Shown: positions 43,393-52,985 of the stretch, one piece after another | Layout of the letters: the number at the start of each line of letters is the position of its first letter | How positions within the stretch are numbered: the first letter of the stretch is position 1 | NCBI GenBank assembly: GCA_900551095.1 | Contig: URUJ01000001.1 | Coordinates: 62,001-126,000, forward strand | Source: an uncultured Anaerococcus sp. | GTDB taxonomy: Bacteria; Bacillota; Clostridia; Tissierellales; Peptoniphilaceae | DNA: 64,000 bases | Direction: 5' to 3' | The notes under the pieces: model-generated | Told to the model about the DNA's origin: nothing | Database searches by the model: none | The model's input: only the letters and a program-made list of their open reading frames with translations | Program-made: the position numbers and the translations under genes

Positions 43393-44637
43393 CTATTTTT
43401 TGTAATTACTATTTTCTAGTAATAATGCTATACCTTGTCCCCCTCCTATACAAGCACTCACAACTGCATATCTTAAGTTTGGATTTTCTTTAAATTCATA
43501 TAAGGCTGTTGTTATAATTCTAGCACCTGTCATACCTAATGGATGTCCTAAAGCTACTGCTCCACCATGTAGATTGAAATTATTTTTGTAGTAATCGCTT
43601 TCAAGGTATATATCCAATTCTTTTAGGCATCCTAAAGTTTGTCCTGAGAAAGCTTCGTTTATTTCTAGCATACCGATATCTTTCTTCAGATCTAAATTAT
43701 TTCTTTTTAGAAGATTATTTATTGCAGGGACTGGTCCCATTCCCATATAGGCTGGGTCAACTCCTGCGATTTCGTAGTCTACTAATTTGCCCATAACATC
43801 TAATCCATGCTCTTTGGCATAAGATAGGGTGGTAATAATTTCAAAAGCAGCTCCATCATTAAGTCCTGATGCGTTTCCTGCAGTCACTGTGCCGTCCTTT
43901 TCAAACACAGGTCTAAGTTTTGCAAGTTTTTCTAAAGTGGTATCTGGTTTTGGATGGCCATCCTTATCTACCAGATGACTTTCTTTTCTGGATTTAACTT
44001 CTACTGGTACAATCTCTTTGGCAAATCTTCCAGACTCCATAGCTTTCTTGGCTTTCATTTGACTTTCATAAGCAAATAGGTCTTGATCTTCTCTTGAAAT
44101 TTCATACTTTCTTACTACATTCTCGGCAGTATTACCCATATGGTTAATTCCAGAATTTTCTCCTGATGCTGTTCTATGGCCTTCATCATTGGCGTCAATT
44201 AATCTTGAATCTCCCATCCTAAAGCCTTTAAATCTAGCTTCTTCTGGCAACATATATGGTGCCCTAGATAAAGATTCAGCTCCACCTACAGCAATTACCT
44301 TTTTATTGCCTCTTAGTATTTCTAATGCACCAGATACAGCCGATTGCATACCAGATCCACAGATCCTGTTAACTGTCATACCTGTTGCTTCGAATTTAAC
44401 TCCAGCATCAATTCCTATAATATTTCCCAAATTATTTGTTGTTTGAGAACCTGTAACATGACCAACTATAACTTCATCAATATCAGAAATATCTATATTA
44501 GCCCTTTTAACTGCCTCTTTTAGGGCAATTACGCCTAATTCCTGCACTTTAACTGTTTTTAAATCTCCTAAATAAGCTCCAACTGGTGTTCTAGCGGCGC
44601 CTACAAATACTACTTCATCTTTTAAAAATTCTAACAT
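43393..44637 (-). CDS. atoB: Acetyl-CoA C-acetyltransferase (thiolase)
   Basis: 414 residues. Catalytic Cys in NRICGSGMQSAV, catalytic His in ALGHPLGMTGARI, second Cys in VSACIGGGQGIAL. It splits acetoacetyl-CoA into two acetyl-CoA (or condenses in reverse). N-terminal EVVFVGAARTPVGAYLG is typical of the degradative/biosynthetic thiolase II family. It follows the CoA-transferase genes by 11 nt, matching an ato-type operon. The symbol is by context. Confidence 0.93.
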   Translation of the reverse strand: MLEFLKDEVVFVGAARTPVGAYLGDLKTVKVQELGVIALKEAVKRANIDISDIDEVIVGHVTGSQTTNNLGNIIGIDAGVKFEATGMTVNRICGSGMQSAVSGALEILRGNKKVIAVGGAESLSRAPYMLPEEARFKGFRMGDSRLIDANDEGHRTASGENSGINHMGNTAENVVRKYEISREDQDLFAYESQMKAKKAMESGRFAKEIVPVEVKSRKESHLVDKDGHPKPDTTLEKLAKLRPVFEKDGTVTAGNASGLNDGAAFEIITTLSYAKEHGLDVMGKLVDYEIAGVDPAYMGMGPVPAINNLLKRNNLDLKKDIGMLEINEAFSGQTLGCLKELDIYLESDYYKNNFNLHGGAVALGHPLGMTGARIITTALYEFKENPNLRYAVVSACIGGGQGIALLLENSNYKK

Positions 44638-44648
44638 TATTATTCTCC

Positions 44649-45326
44649 TTAGTCTACTATCATTTCTTCTAAATTATCGCTGATTACTACATCAGCTTCG
44701 ACTTCACTAATTATTTCTTCTACTGAAAAATTTGGATTATAAGCGGTTAACAAAAGCTTTCCATTACCAACATCAAAAACAGCTTTTTCAGTTACAATCA
44801 TAGTTGCTGCATTTTTTGCAGTAAGTGGTAATTTACATTCCCTTAATATTTTAGCCCTACCATTATTGGTATGATAAGTTGCGATAATTACTTCCTTTGC
44901 TCCCACACATAAATCCATAGCTCCTCCCATACCTACAACTAATTTGCCAGGTATAGTGTAATTTGCTATATTCCCAAACTGATCAACTTCCATGGTTCCT
45001 AAAACGGTTGCTGCTAAATGTCCGCCTCTTATGATTCCAAATGATAGAGAAGAATCAAAGAATGAGGCTCCTTTTTTATATTTTGTTGGAAATCCCGATG
45101 AACTAATAACTCCAGGAATATAGTCTGGATCTTCATAGCCAATATCACCTATAGCGCCAATCATTCCGTTTTCAGAATGAATATTTATATTTTGATCATC
45201 TGTTACAAACTTTGAAACTAGCGTAGGAAGACCGACTCCAAGATTGACATAACTATTATTAGTTAATCTAACAGCAATGTTTTTAGCGATAATTTCTTTC
45301 ATTTCTTGCTTACTTAATTCCATCAT
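44649..45326 (-). CDS. atoA: Acetoacetate-type CoA-transferase, beta subunit
   Basis: 225 residues. The catalytic glutamate lies in IHSENGMIGAIG (conserved S-E-N-G), preceded by YVNLGVGLPTLVSKFV. Together with the alpha subunit it transfers CoA between acyl-CoA and acetoacetate or butyrate through a glutamyl-CoA intermediate. It overlaps atoD by 17 nt; the ribosome site GGAGG lies within the end of atoD. Confidence 0.92.
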   Translation of the reverse strand: MMELSKQEMKEIIAKNIAVRLTNNSYVNLGVGLPTLVSKFVTDDQNINIHSENGMIGAIGDIGYEDPDYIPGVISSSGFPTKYKKGASFFDSSLSFGIIRGGHLAATVLGTMEVDQFGNIANYTIPGKLVVGMGGAMDLCVGAKEVIIATYHTNNGRAKILRECKLPLTAKNAATMIVTEKAVFDVGNGKLLLTAYNPNFSVEEIISEVEADVVISDNLEEMIVD

Positions 45327-45993
45327 CTCCGCCTCCTTTTACAATATAATCAATAAATATACCTGGGATTTTCACATCATTAGGCTCAATCTCTCCATTT
45401 TCAACTATTTCATCTGTTTGAACAATAGTAATTTCAGCGGCAGTTGTCATCATTGCCGAATGAGAGGTAGCTGAACCAAAAAATATAACATTCCCCATTT
45501 TATCAGCTTTTCTTGCCCTAACAATACAAACATCGGCTCTTAATGGTTTCTCAAGCAAATAATCTTTTCCATCCACATTTATAACATCTTTTCCGTTTGC
45601 TATTTCAGTACCTATACCGGTAGGTGTAAGAACACCTCCTAATCCAAAACCACCTGCACGTATTCTCTCAACAAGTGTGCCTTGAGGAACAAACTCAACT
45701 TCTATTTCTCCCTTATTAAATTGATCTACCGTGAATTTATTCATACCTATATGGGAAACGATTGCTTTCTTGATGCAATGGTTTGGAGTTAATATCCCAA
45801 CATGTTCACCAGGTATATTTAAATCTCCTGTATCATTACAAATCAAAGTTAAATCTTTAATCCCTGCTTTTACTATTCCTTGAATGATTTCATTTGGCGC
45901 TTCAGAACCAGCAAATCCCCCTATCATAAGGGTTGACCCCGATTTTATCAAAGAAACAGCTTCATTCATAGAAATAATTTTGCTACCGCACAT
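45310..45993 (-). CDS. atoD: Acetoacetate-type CoA-transferase, alpha subunit
   Basis: 227 residues with the glycine-rich CoA-binding segment SGSTLMIGGFAGSEAPNEII and the later conserved GGVLTPTGIGTEIANGK. First gene of the operon atoD-atoA-atoB-permease. It is divergent from the LysR regulator gene. AGGAGGAGG precedes the ATG, an unusually strong ribosome site. Confidence 0.92.
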   Translation of the reverse strand: MCGSKIISMNEAVSLIKSGSTLMIGGFAGSEAPNEIIQGIVKAGIKDLTLICNDTGDLNIPGEHVGILTPNHCIKKAIVSHIGMNKFTVDQFNKGEIEVEFVPQGTLVERIRAGGFGLGGVLTPTGIGTEIANGKDVINVDGKDYLLEKPLRADVCIVRARKADKMGNVIFFGSATSHSAMMTTAAEITIVQTDEIVENGEIEPNDVKIPGIFIDYIVKGGGDDGIK

Positions 45994-46080
45994 AATAAAT
46001 AACCTCCTCCTTATTAAAATTGTTTTTCTTATGATATAATAATTGTATAATGTCTAACAAAATAAGACCACGATATAAAA

Positions 46081-46097
46081 GTTATGAAAACCATAAC
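46081..46097. promoter_or_regulatory. LysR-type operator between atoD and the regulator gene
   Basis: GTTATG, 5 nt, CATAAC forms a perfect 17-bp dyad that fits the LysR recognition pattern T-N11-A. It lies 25 bp before the regulator ATG and upstream of a plausible atoD promoter (TTGTTA then TATATC on the minus strand). Such a site typically serves autoregulation and inducer-dependent activation of the divergent operon. Confidence 0.7.
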
Positions 46098-46122
46098 CTA
46101 ATTTTATACAAAGGAGGTATAA

Positions 46123-47052
46123 ATGGATATTAACCAAATGAAATACATAGTTTGTATAGCTGAAAATGATTTCAATATTACAAAAGCCGCTGATAAACTC
46201 TATATAAGTCAACCTGCTCTTAGCAAAACTATAAAAACTATTGAAGAAAATTTAAACATAGAAATCTTTAGACGCAAAAAGGGTAGGCTAGTTGCTTTTA
46301 GTGATATTGGCAAAATTGTTTATAAAAATGCATTAGAAATAATAGCCCTAGATAATAAAATGCAAAAATCGATACTAGAATACAAAAAAAAATCAAAATC
46401 TTACATATCTATAGGTATTTTATCAGTTTTTATGCCTATTGTTTATAGGCAAATAAACACAATACTTCATAAGTATTTCCAAGATGAAGAACTTATTATA
46501 GATATAGTTGAATATAATTACTGGGACCTAACAAAAAAATTTGAAGATGGTCAAATAGATATAATTATAACTATAAGTACTTTTAGTGATAATGAATATA
46601 TTCTCAATAAAAATTTAGTTAAAAGTTCTTACGTTGCAATATATGATAAAAATAAGAATAAATTTGATGATAAAATAAAATATAATGTTTTAAACAACAA
46701 AACTCTTATATATCCTTCTACTTTGAGTAAATCAAAATTATTAATAGATAAAATGCTCAGCGAATCATGTGTTATAAGCAAAAGAAAAATCCATCTTATG
46801 GATCCTGATGCTGTCCTTGAAACTTTATCAAATACAGAGTTTATTGCGATTTTACCAGAATTTTTTTACACTTTACGCTATAAAAAATACAATCAATCAT
46901 TAAAAATAAGCAATTTTAATAATCCAATATCTTGGCACATGGACATAAGCGCTAATAAAAAAAATATTGGTATGAATGAGGAGTTTATTAATATCTATGA
47001 AGAATTATATAAAAATTTAAAATCTCTAGATATGACCTGCTTACTCGATTAA
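46123..47052 (+). CDS. LysR-family transcriptional regulator of the ato operon
   Basis: 309 residues. N-terminal winged helix MDINQMKYIVCIAENDFNITKAADKLYISQPALSKTIK-type with the recognition helix in QPALSKTIKTIEE, then a LysR substrate-binding domain (about 90-300). AGGAGG precedes the ATG. Divergent to atoD with a palindromic site between them; it presumably senses a short-chain acid or CoA ester and activates the operon. Confidence 0.9.
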   Translation: MDINQMKYIVCIAENDFNITKAADKLYISQPALSKTIKTIEENLNIEIFRRKKGRLVAFSDIGKIVYKNALEIIALDNKMQKSILEYKKKSKSYISIGILSVFMPIVYRQINTILHKYFQDEELIIDIVEYNYWDLTKKFEDGQIDIIITISTFSDNEYILNKNLVKSSYVAIYDKNKNKFDDKIKYNVLNNKTLIYPSTLSKSKLLIDKMLSESCVISKRKIHLMDPDAVLETLSNTEFIAILPEFFYTLRYKKYNQSLKISNFNNPISWHMDISANKKNIGMNEEFINIYEELYKNLKSLDMTCLLD

Positions 47053-47111
47053 CTTAAATATATGTTTATGTATTAATTTTATTAGTTTACAAATGTTATA
47101 CTCAATAAAAG

Positions 47112-47147
47112 AAAATCTCGGAAAATTTTTCTTTCCGAGATTTTTTT
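47112..47147. terminator. Bidirectional terminator between the LysR and ABC genes
   Basis: AAATCTCGGAAA (47113-47124) pairs with TTTCCGAGATTT (47132-47143), flanked by A and T runs, so it works for both convergent genes. Confidence 0.85.
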
Positions 47148-47151
47148 AATA

Positions 47152-49059
47152 TTAATCCTCTTTTTCGAATTTTTTAAGGTATTCCGAATATAATTTTTTA
47201 TAAACTTCTGAATCTTTTAATAGTTTCTCATGACTTCCTATAGATTCGATTTTCCCTTCATTTATCACAATAATTTCGTCTGTTAATTTGGTTAATAAGT
47301 CGATTTTGTGAGAAATTATAAGTCCTTTTTCATTTTCAAGATATGATTTTAAAATATCAGAAGCTTCTCTTTCACTTATCAAGTCAAGACTTGTAAATGG
47401 TTCATCTATTAAATAGGCTGTATTTGATTTTAATAGCAAGAGCCTTGCAAGAGCTATCCTCTCCTTTTCTCCACCCAATATTTTGTTTCCTCTTTGCCCT
47501 AGCTTCCTACCTTTCAGGGGGGAAAGATTTAATTTTTGAATTAATTTATCAAAGTCATCGTCAATATAAAAATTATGAGAAAGTATGAGACAAGCAAGAT
47601 CTGATATTCCCCTTTGATCCATTTCCGAAAGATTCCTAACGAGTTCTCTTTTTAATTCATCATCAGAATCATGATTTTTCGAGCTTGTAAGAGTATTAAG
47701 TATAAGTTTGAAATTATCATCATATTCTCCTTCTCTAATTTTTAGAAGTGAATCATATATTTCTTCTTCTTTTTCCCTATACTGACTTTCTGTTAGCCTA
47801 TTTTTGCCAAGAGTGATATTATAAAGAAGATCATCATCAAATATTTCATTTTCTTGAGGGTAATACCTGAAAAGTGCCAGCCTCATATTGAGATCTAATT
47901 CACTTATATTTTTATCTCCAACTAAAACCCTACCACAACTCGTCTCCTCATTGCCTAATAAGAGGTCAAATAAGGATGATTTTCCTTCTCCAGATAGACC
48001 AACTATTCCATAGATTTTATCAAGATTAATAGAAATATCATCCAGAAGGACTCTATCATCATATTTTAGTCCCAAGTTTTCTATCTTATAATCAATTGAT
48101 TTAGGAATAATAAGCTTAGATTTAGCTTCATAAGATGATTTGTTCCTATTATAGAACATATTAATACTCGTCTTTGTATCATAGGAATTACGTATGAAAT
48201 TCAGGGGCATAAATATTGTTTCAAAATAAAAATTAAGAGCAATAAAACTTGATATTTGAAGCTTTTTTTGATTTATATAATACATTGCTAATATAAAAAA
48301 TATAATTAAGCTAATATGTTTTATGGTATCAATAAAACCACCAGCCATCTCTTCATATACCAATACTTTTTTAAAACTATCATCTCTTATGTCCATTTTT
48401 TCTTCTATAAGATTTCTTCTCTCGTTAAAATTACCATTATTCATAAGTGCAATATTATTTTCTATTGTTTCAAGCATAATTGGATTTAATTTAATAATTT
48501 CATCCCTCAATTTTTTGAAATTTACAGACCTTCTTTTCTGAATTAAAAACAGTCCAAGACCTGCCAGAATATATGATGCTATAATTAGAATCGGAAATAT
48601 TTTCATCCAATTATATGAAATAAATAAAATTATAATACTAGATACAATGCTTATTAGATCAAAAAATATATTATCAGCTAAAAGTCTTGTAGATATCTGC
48701 TCCGCATCTCCAAATAATGATGATAAAAATGCTGACGGACCCCTTGCCCTTATCAAAGGAGATTCCTCTATTGTCAAAGAATCCAAAAAATCTAGACTTA
48801 TAGTTTTTTGAACCATAATCTTTATCCTGTTTAACAGGTAGATTTGTATAAAACTTATAATTACAATTGAAAAACTTACGAGCAAAAATTTAACAATATC
48901 TGTTCTTAAAATTGATCCACTAAGCAAGTTATTCACCAAAGATTTTTAAATTAGGGGCGCTGAGATTAAAAGAAAATTCGAAACAAGGACTAGAATAAAA
49001 AGAGCAAAGTAAGAGATTCTCTTCTTCCTTATCCCTAAAAAATTAAGAATGGCTTTCAT
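47152..49059 (-). pseudogene. ABC exporter interrupted by an in-frame stop codon
   Basis: From ATG 49059 (ribosome site GGAGGG) the frame encodes MKAILNFLGIRKKRI and a first membrane segment, then hits TAA at 48946-48948 and continues in the same frame (KSLVNNLLSG) to 47152. Without the stop it is a 635-residue half exporter. The downstream open part begins TTG 48939 with no ribosome site. Walker A is GLSGEGKSS, signature ILGGEKERIALARL in place of LSGGQ, Walker B TAYLIDEPF and switch His SHK. The stretch from Q-loop (YYPQENE) to signature is about 125 residues, roughly 60 more than usual. Probably inactive, unless the stop is read through or translation restarts. Confidence 0.75.
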
Positions 49060-49148
49060 TTTCCCTCCATTTTTTTGTTACATTAAAATAATAATACTAG
49101 GAAATCTATAATTTTCCTGAAAAATTTGTTATAAGTTGTAAAATTAAA

Positions 49149-49871
49149 TGCGACACTAAAATAAAAAAGAAAACTCATACTAACTTCGTATAAAATGTTA
49201 ATAACGACAAAAACATACACGGAGGTTAATATGAGTTATAATCATCTTACCATAAATAATAGAAATAATATAGAGGTACTAAACAAAGTGTGATATTTTT
49301 CTAGAAGAAAAGGAAAATCAAGAAAATCCAAAGAAACAAGAAGTAGATTTAACATTGGTAAATCAATAAATAAAAGACCTAAAGAAGTTAAAAAAGGAAT
49401 ACTTCTGGTCACTGGGAATTAGATACAGTTGTGTCATCCAGAGGTAAAAGTAAAGCTTGCCTAGCAACATTTGTAGAAAGAAAAACTAGATTCTACATAG
49501 CCTTACCTATGGTAGATAGAAGTAAAAATTCTATGCTAGGAGCAATTGACAAGCTAATTAAATCTTTACCATTAGATGCTTTAAAGACTTTCACATCTGT
49601 CAGAGGCAAAGAATTTGCTTGTTATGTAGATGTAAAAAAAAGGATAAATTTTTATTATGCTGGTGCATATTCAGTATGCAAAGGTCAGTAACGAAATTTC
49701 TAATGGTTTGTTAAAAGAATATTATCCTAAGAAGACAGATTTATCTAAAATATCTATTAATTAGATGATTAAAAACTTAATGGAGCTTAATACCAGAACT
49801 AGAAAATGTCTAAAATATCAAACCCCATTTAATTTATTTATGCACGAACTTAGTTTGATTTAGGTGTCGCA
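49149..49871 (+). mobile_element. Decayed IS30-family insertion sequence
   Basis: Imperfect terminal inverted repeats TGCGACACTAAA (49149-49160) and TTTAGGTGTCGCA (49859-49871) enclose a broken IS30-type transposase. At 723 bp it is shorter than a complete IS30-family element (about 1.0-1.1 kb), as part of the N-terminal half is deleted. It separates the broken ABC exporter from the bacteriocin locus. Confidence 0.8.
49231..49863 (+). pseudogene. IS30-family transposase, degenerate
   Basis: ATG 49231 follows GGAGG and starts MSYNHLTINNRNNIEVL, like the IS30 N-terminus (SYNHLTxEER). A stop follows soon after, then an in-frame RSRFNIGKSINKRP piece, and later HWELDTVVSSRGKSKACLATF (DDE core), RTRFYIALPMV and a C-terminal TRKCLKYQTPFNLFMHEL. 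At least three frameshifts or stops and one deletion separate these parts. Not functional. Confidence 0.85.
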
Positions 49872-49891
49872 ATATTATTTTCAATTCATAA

Positions 49892-50077
49892 TTATAATGA
49901 ACCCATTGAACGGCGTACAATCAAAAGTATAACTGCAATTATTAGCATCCAAATGTATTTTCTAAAATTCCATTGATTTAAATAAAATCTATCTAATGCA
50001 ATACAGGCGATAAATCCTACTACTAACATTATTATTGAGATAAAAATTATCTTTTGAGATAGATTCACTACTTTCAT
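49892..50077 (-). CDS. Two-helix membrane protein, candidate bacteriocin immunity protein
   Basis: 61 residues with two hydrophobic segments (IIFISIIMLVVGFIACIAL and YIWMLIIAVILLIV), ending in positively charged RRSMGSL. AGGAGG lies just upstream of ATG 50077. A longer frame from 50143 overlaps that site and is rejected. Small two-helix cationic proteins next to class II bacteriocin exporters are typical immunity proteins, but no sequence motif proves it. It is the last gene of the bacteriocin operon, 16 nt after the accessory protein gene. Confidence 0.6.
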   Translation of the reverse strand: MKVVNLSQKIIFISIIMLVVGFIACIALDRFYLNQWNFRKYIWMLIIAVILLIVRRSMGSL

Positions 50078-50093
50078 TTCATACCTCCTAACT

Positions 50094-50759
50094 TTAATTA
50101 AAAAAAAGATCACAGATATAATCAAAATATGAAGTCTCTCCAACTTTGATTGTTAATTTTCCTACACTATTATAAGGTATTTTATATATTTTATCATCAA
50201 AATTAACTTTTGTCGTTACAGCAAATAAATATTGCTGATCTATTAGTGTTGAGACATTTGATACATTCAAAACTTCACCCTTATAAAATTTTTCTCCAAG
50301 CTGGAATGATACAAACTGTCCTTTTTTTATATAATTAATATCTTCATTATTAACATAAGAAATAACATTAGAACTTGTACTTTCAAAGTTTTTAGGCTGG
50401 ATAGTTATTTCAGTTATAGAATTAGTTTCAGGATTTTTTGCTATAAATAGCTCGCCGTCTGTTTTTGATTTTATAACTGAATCATTTTTATTTTTTAGTA
50501 TAATATCATTTTTCTTTACTAAAGAGTTTTCATCAAAGTAAATCTCGTCTATTTCATTATCTTTTATTTTTAAAACTATTGGATTATCTGAAGACGTTAC
50601 TTGTCCAATAGTATCTACGTGTAAATCCTTTAAGGATAAGAAACTATATATTACTGCCAATAGAATAACTAATATTATAGGTTTAGTTATCTTAGAAGTA
50701 AAGTTATCTGTCTTGATATTATAGAATTTTGATGTCTTTAATATATCTAAATCATTCAT
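50094..50759 (-). CDS. Bacteriocin secretion accessory protein (HlyD/LcnD-like)
   Basis: 221 residues with one N-terminal membrane segment (KPIILVILLAVIYSFLSL), then an extracellular barrel-sandwich domain (SSDNPIVLKIKDNEIDEIYF, later GELFIA) that is short and lacks the long coiled coil of Gram-negative HlyD. It follows the C39 ABC transporter with an 8-nt overlap, which is the standard gene pair for class II bacteriocin export. It is shorter than usual LcnD (about 470). Confidence 0.75.
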   Translation of the reverse strand: MNDLDILKTSKFYNIKTDNFTSKITKPIILVILLAVIYSFLSLKDLHVDTIGQVTSSDNPIVLKIKDNEIDEIYFDENSLVKKNDIILKNKNDSVIKSKTDGELFIAKNPETNSITEITIQPKNFESTSSNVISYVNNEDINYIKKGQFVSFQLGEKFYKGEVLNVSNVSTLIDQQYLFAVTTKVNFDDKIYKIPYNSVGKLTIKVGETSYFDYICDLFFN

Positions 50760-52875
50760 GCGATGTACCTACATGTTGTGCTTTATTATCTATAACAATA
50801 TTTCCGTTTCTAAGCGTATATATTTTATCTAGTCTGTTTGCTAATTCTTTTTTGTGGGTGATAAAAATAATCGTTATATCCTTCTTTTCAAGTAAGTTTG
50901 TTATAATGGTGTTCTCAGTCTTAGAATCTAAGCTGCTAGTTGCCTCATCTAAAATTAAGATATTTTTCTTCTTCATTAGTGCTCTAGCTAAAGATATTCT
51001 TTGTTTTTGTCCTCCAGATAAAGTGTTTCCATCATGAGATATACGTGTATTAATTCCAAAAGGCATATTTGTTACTTCATCGAAAATACAAACATCTTTT
51101 AAAACCAAATCTATATCCTCTATACTTATATCATCATCCATTCCAATAGTCAAATTATCTAATATAGATCCAGAAAATATATATGGATTTTGAGGTATAT
51201 ATACAATTTGATTTCTTAAATTTTTTAAATTATAATTCTTTATATTTTTTTCATCGAAAAATATATCACCAGATGTTGGTTTATAAAGACCAGAAATCAA
51301 TTTTGCCAAAGTGCTTTTTCCAGAGCCACTATCTCCAATTATAGCTATTTTTTCACCTCTATTAACGGTTAAGTTTAAATTACTTAATACTTTCTTAGAA
51401 TATCCATAACTAAAAGACAAATCCTTTATTTTGATTGGTCCTCTTAACTTGATTCCGTGATCGTCAATATATTTCTCGCTTTTAGATTCGTAAATTTCTA
51501 GTAATCTTTCAAAAGCGACTTTTGATTGCTGTATTTTTGATTGGAGACCAATTATATTCTCTAATGGATTAAAAAAATACATTAGTAATGAATTAAACGT
51601 TAAAAGCTTTCCTAAAGTTAGAGTATTAGAGATAACTAATCTACTCCCATACCACAGTATTAAAGTACTTAATATGGTTTTTGTACCTGTTTTTAATGCA
51701 TTCTGCATGTTTATTAGTTGACTAAATTTAAAATCCTTTTTAAGTAAGTTTGTAAATTCTATATCTACTTTAAACATGCTATTCTTTTCTTGGTTTAAAG
51801 TCTTTATTGTTTCCATACCATAAACATCTTCAATAATAGAGTTACTCACCTTGGCATTAGCTTCCAATATTTCTTTATTGTAACGGTCATATTTCTTTAA
51901 GTAAGCAATAACTATAATTATAAAAATTGGTATAGTTATTAATACTATAGAAAAAAGTTTTTGTTCCATATAAAAAAGTACAATTAGAAGTATTACTAGC
52001 ATTAAAGTATCTAAAAATGACGTAATTATAATTTCAGAAACAGAGTTTGTTAGAGTTGATGCATCACTAAATCTAGAGACAATATCTCCAACACTCCTAG
52101 TATTAAAGAAATTTATAGGTAATTCGTACAATTTTTTCAAATACTTAATAAGTATATCAATAGATATTTTTTGATTTAGACTTACTATTAAAAAATTTCT
52201 TCCATATTCTAATACCTTTTGAAGAATTTGGACAAGAATCAAGCCAAAGGAAATAATAGTTAAACTATTAATGGATGCGGAAGGAATTAACTTGTCTATG
52301 AGTAATCTCATATATAAAGAACTAGCAATAGATATGATAATTATAACTATAGAAGCTAATACGATATTAAATATCAATCTCTTATTATTCATTAAGCTTT
52401 CTTGTAAAATAGAATATTTATTATTTTGTTTTATGGGAACATAATCATTTCTGGGTGAAAAAAACAAACAGTATCCTGTCCATTCGGAAAAGAAAGCTTC
52501 TTTATCCATTTTTATTAAATCTACATTAGGATCTGGATCAAAAACTATTATTTTATCTTTCTCTGCTTTGAAAATCACATAATAATGTAACAGTCCATTT
52601 TTCTTTACTACATGTGCAATAAAAGGATAAGTCAAGTTTTCTATTTCAAATATACTTTTATCTGCCTTTATAGCTTTAGTATCGAAGTTAAAATGTTTAG
52701 CAGCTTGAGATAAACCTAGCAAGCTAGTACCTTCTTCTGATAATTTAGCTAATTCATTAAGTTTTGATATGCTTATATCGCTTCCGTAATTTTCTAATAT
52801 TGTCGCAAGCGAAGCCACTCCACAACCCTTTTCGCTAATTTGATTAACACGTTTATATTTTAGTTTATCGAACAT
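50752..52875 (-). CDS. C39-peptidase-containing bacteriocin ABC transporter
   Basis: About 707 residues: N-terminal C39 peptidase with catalytic Cys in EKGCGVASLATIL, His in LLHYYVIFKA and Asp in VFDPDPNVD; six membrane segments (about 170-440); ATPase with Walker A AIIGDSGSGKSTLAKLI, signature TLSGGQKQRISLARAL, Walker B ILILDEATSSLD and switch ITHKK. It cuts double-glycine leaders and exports the mature peptides. AAAGGA lies 6 nt before ATG 52875, whereas ATG 52893 has no site, so 52875 is the start. Confidence 0.93.
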   Translation of the reverse strand: MFDKLKYKRVNQISEKGCGVASLATILENYGSDISISKLNELAKLSEEGTSLLGLSQAAKHFNFDTKAIKADKSIFEIENLTYPFIAHVVKKNGLLHYYVIFKAEKDKIIVFDPDPNVDLIKMDKEAFFSEWTGYCLFFSPRNDYVPIKQNNKYSILQESLMNNKRLIFNIVLASIVIIIISIASSLYMRLLIDKLIPSASINSLTIISFGLILVQILQKVLEYGRNFLIVSLNQKISIDILIKYLKKLYELPINFFNTRSVGDIVSRFSDASTLTNSVSEIIITSFLDTLMLVILLIVLFYMEQKLFSIVLITIPIFIIIVIAYLKKYDRYNKEILEANAKVSNSIIEDVYGMETIKTLNQEKNSMFKVDIEFTNLLKKDFKFSQLINMQNALKTGTKTILSTLILWYGSRLVISNTLTLGKLLTFNSLLMYFFNPLENIIGLQSKIQQSKVAFERLLEIYESKSEKYIDDHGIKLRGPIKIKDLSFSYGYSKKVLSNLNLTVNRGEKIAIIGDSGSGKSTLAKLISGLYKPTSGDIFFDEKNIKNYNLKNLRNQIVYIPQNPYIFSGSILDNLTIGMDDDISIEDIDLVLKDVCIFDEVTNMPFGINTRISHDGNTLSGGQKQRISLARALMKKKNILILDEATSSLDSKTENTIITNLLEKKDITIIFITHKKELANRLDKIYTLRNGNIVIDNKAQHVGTSHE

Positions 52876-52985
52876 ACTATTTCCTTTGTTCATTAATTTA
52901 AGAATATTGTATTAGCCAAATTAATGTTAATTATGACAAATATAATACTATATTCAATACTTTAAATCCCTTTATATAAAGGGTA

